DNA of 64,000 nucleotides, taken from positions 124,001 through 188,000 of the forward strand of contig NZ_BMZH01000001.1 in NCBI RefSeq assembly GCF_014652695.1, in the 5' to 3' direction. The notes beneath the pieces were generated by a model. It worked only from the letters and a program-made list of their open reading frames with translations. It was not told the origin of the DNA and made no database searches. Source of the DNA: Algimonas arctica (GTDB taxonomy: Bacteria; Pseudomonadota; Alphaproteobacteria; Caulobacterales; Maricaulaceae). The position numbers were made by a program, and so were the translations under genes. This document shows, in pieces, positions 63,997 to 64,000 of the stretch. How positions within the stretch are numbered: position 1 is the stretch's first letter; every line of letters starts with the position of its first letter.

Positions 63997-64000
63997 CATT

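Noticed and set aside
1-64000. tRNA, rRNA, CRISPR, IS or prophage elements
   Set aside because: I looked in all gaps for cloverleaf arms, spaced direct repeats, transposase motifs and long terminal inverted repeats, and found none.

Overview
The window reads as the chromosome of a free-living, carotenoid-making, Gram-negative alphaproteobacterium. Signs are the MoxR/DUF58/DUF4159 block, the prs-rplY-pth-ychF run, the lgt-midA-pgeF run, hemC-hemD-(mitofilin-like)-hemY, ETF-QO followed by a TPR protein and ispE, and pyruvate phosphate dikinase. Gene content and codon use fit the Caulobacterales/Maricaulales side of the class (Robiginitomaculum/Algimonas/Hellea-like); that placement is inference. 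About 65 genes are packed tightly, many with ATGA, GTGA or TAATG overlaps. I see no rRNA, tRNA, CRISPR array, insertion sequence, phage or origin, and no gene-free stretch much over 300 bases.

Layout. 1-2.5 kb: the end of crtY and a full crtI (carotenoids), then a YbjN-family gene split by an in-frame TAG. 2.5-10.3 kb: small membrane proteins, a SixA-like phosphatase, a DUF481 outer-membrane protein, serS, an exporter-type ABC protein and recQ. 10.3-11.7 kb: queC-queE (preQ0 synthesis). 11.7-19.6 kb, minus strand: an exported protein, a lipoprotein and a four-gene MoxR/vWA membrane operon. 19.7-23.3 kb: DUF1285, NUDIX, CCA-adding enzyme, GST and apt. 23.3-29.7 kb, minus strand: ychF, pth, rplY, prs, pgeF, midA, lgt. 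29.8-31.5 kb: ubiK, a DUF6491 lipoprotein, a BON/LysM protein and a 43-residue membrane peptide. 31.5-37.6 kb: a long co-directional cluster of a CaCA antiporter, queD, a pteridine-reductase-like SDR, folB, DUF2237, uvrC, a divergent CDP-alcohol phosphatidyltransferase and pgsA. 37.9-41.4 kb: surE-pcm, then gpsA and tsaD on the other strand. 41.4-45.3 kb: hemC, hemD, a mitofilin-like protein and hemY. 45.5-47.2 kb, minus strand: YggT and a protease-RimK fusion. 47.3-52.7 kb: etfD, a TPR protein, ispE and a WecA/MraY-like transferase; ispB faces them. 53.8-60.4 kb: DUF2007, glyQ, a lipoprotein, glyS and ppdK. 60.7-64 kb: a SleB-type cell-wall hydrolase, a Baeyer-Villiger-type monooxygenase and an HSL-type esterase.

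The genes mostly serve core functions: tRNA charging and modification (serS, glyQS, cca, tsaD, queCDE), pterins and folate, haem, isoprenoids and their products (ispE, ispB, crtI, crtY), phospholipid and lipoprotein synthesis (pgsA, gpsA, lgt), and envelope upkeep. I did not find a clearly new multi-gene system. The best leads are local. A 17-bp tandem duplication at the queD/SDR junction makes a 6-codon relay ORF. QueD lacks its catalytic cysteine. A CDP-alcohol transferase paralogue keeps its four aspartates but loses the rest of the motif, and sits behind triple start-codon repeats. glyS holds a low-GC insert. The YbjN gene has an internal amber codon. A perfect 20-bp palindrome lies ahead of ppdK. 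The MoxR operon has three vWA-type proteins with progressively eroded metal sites.
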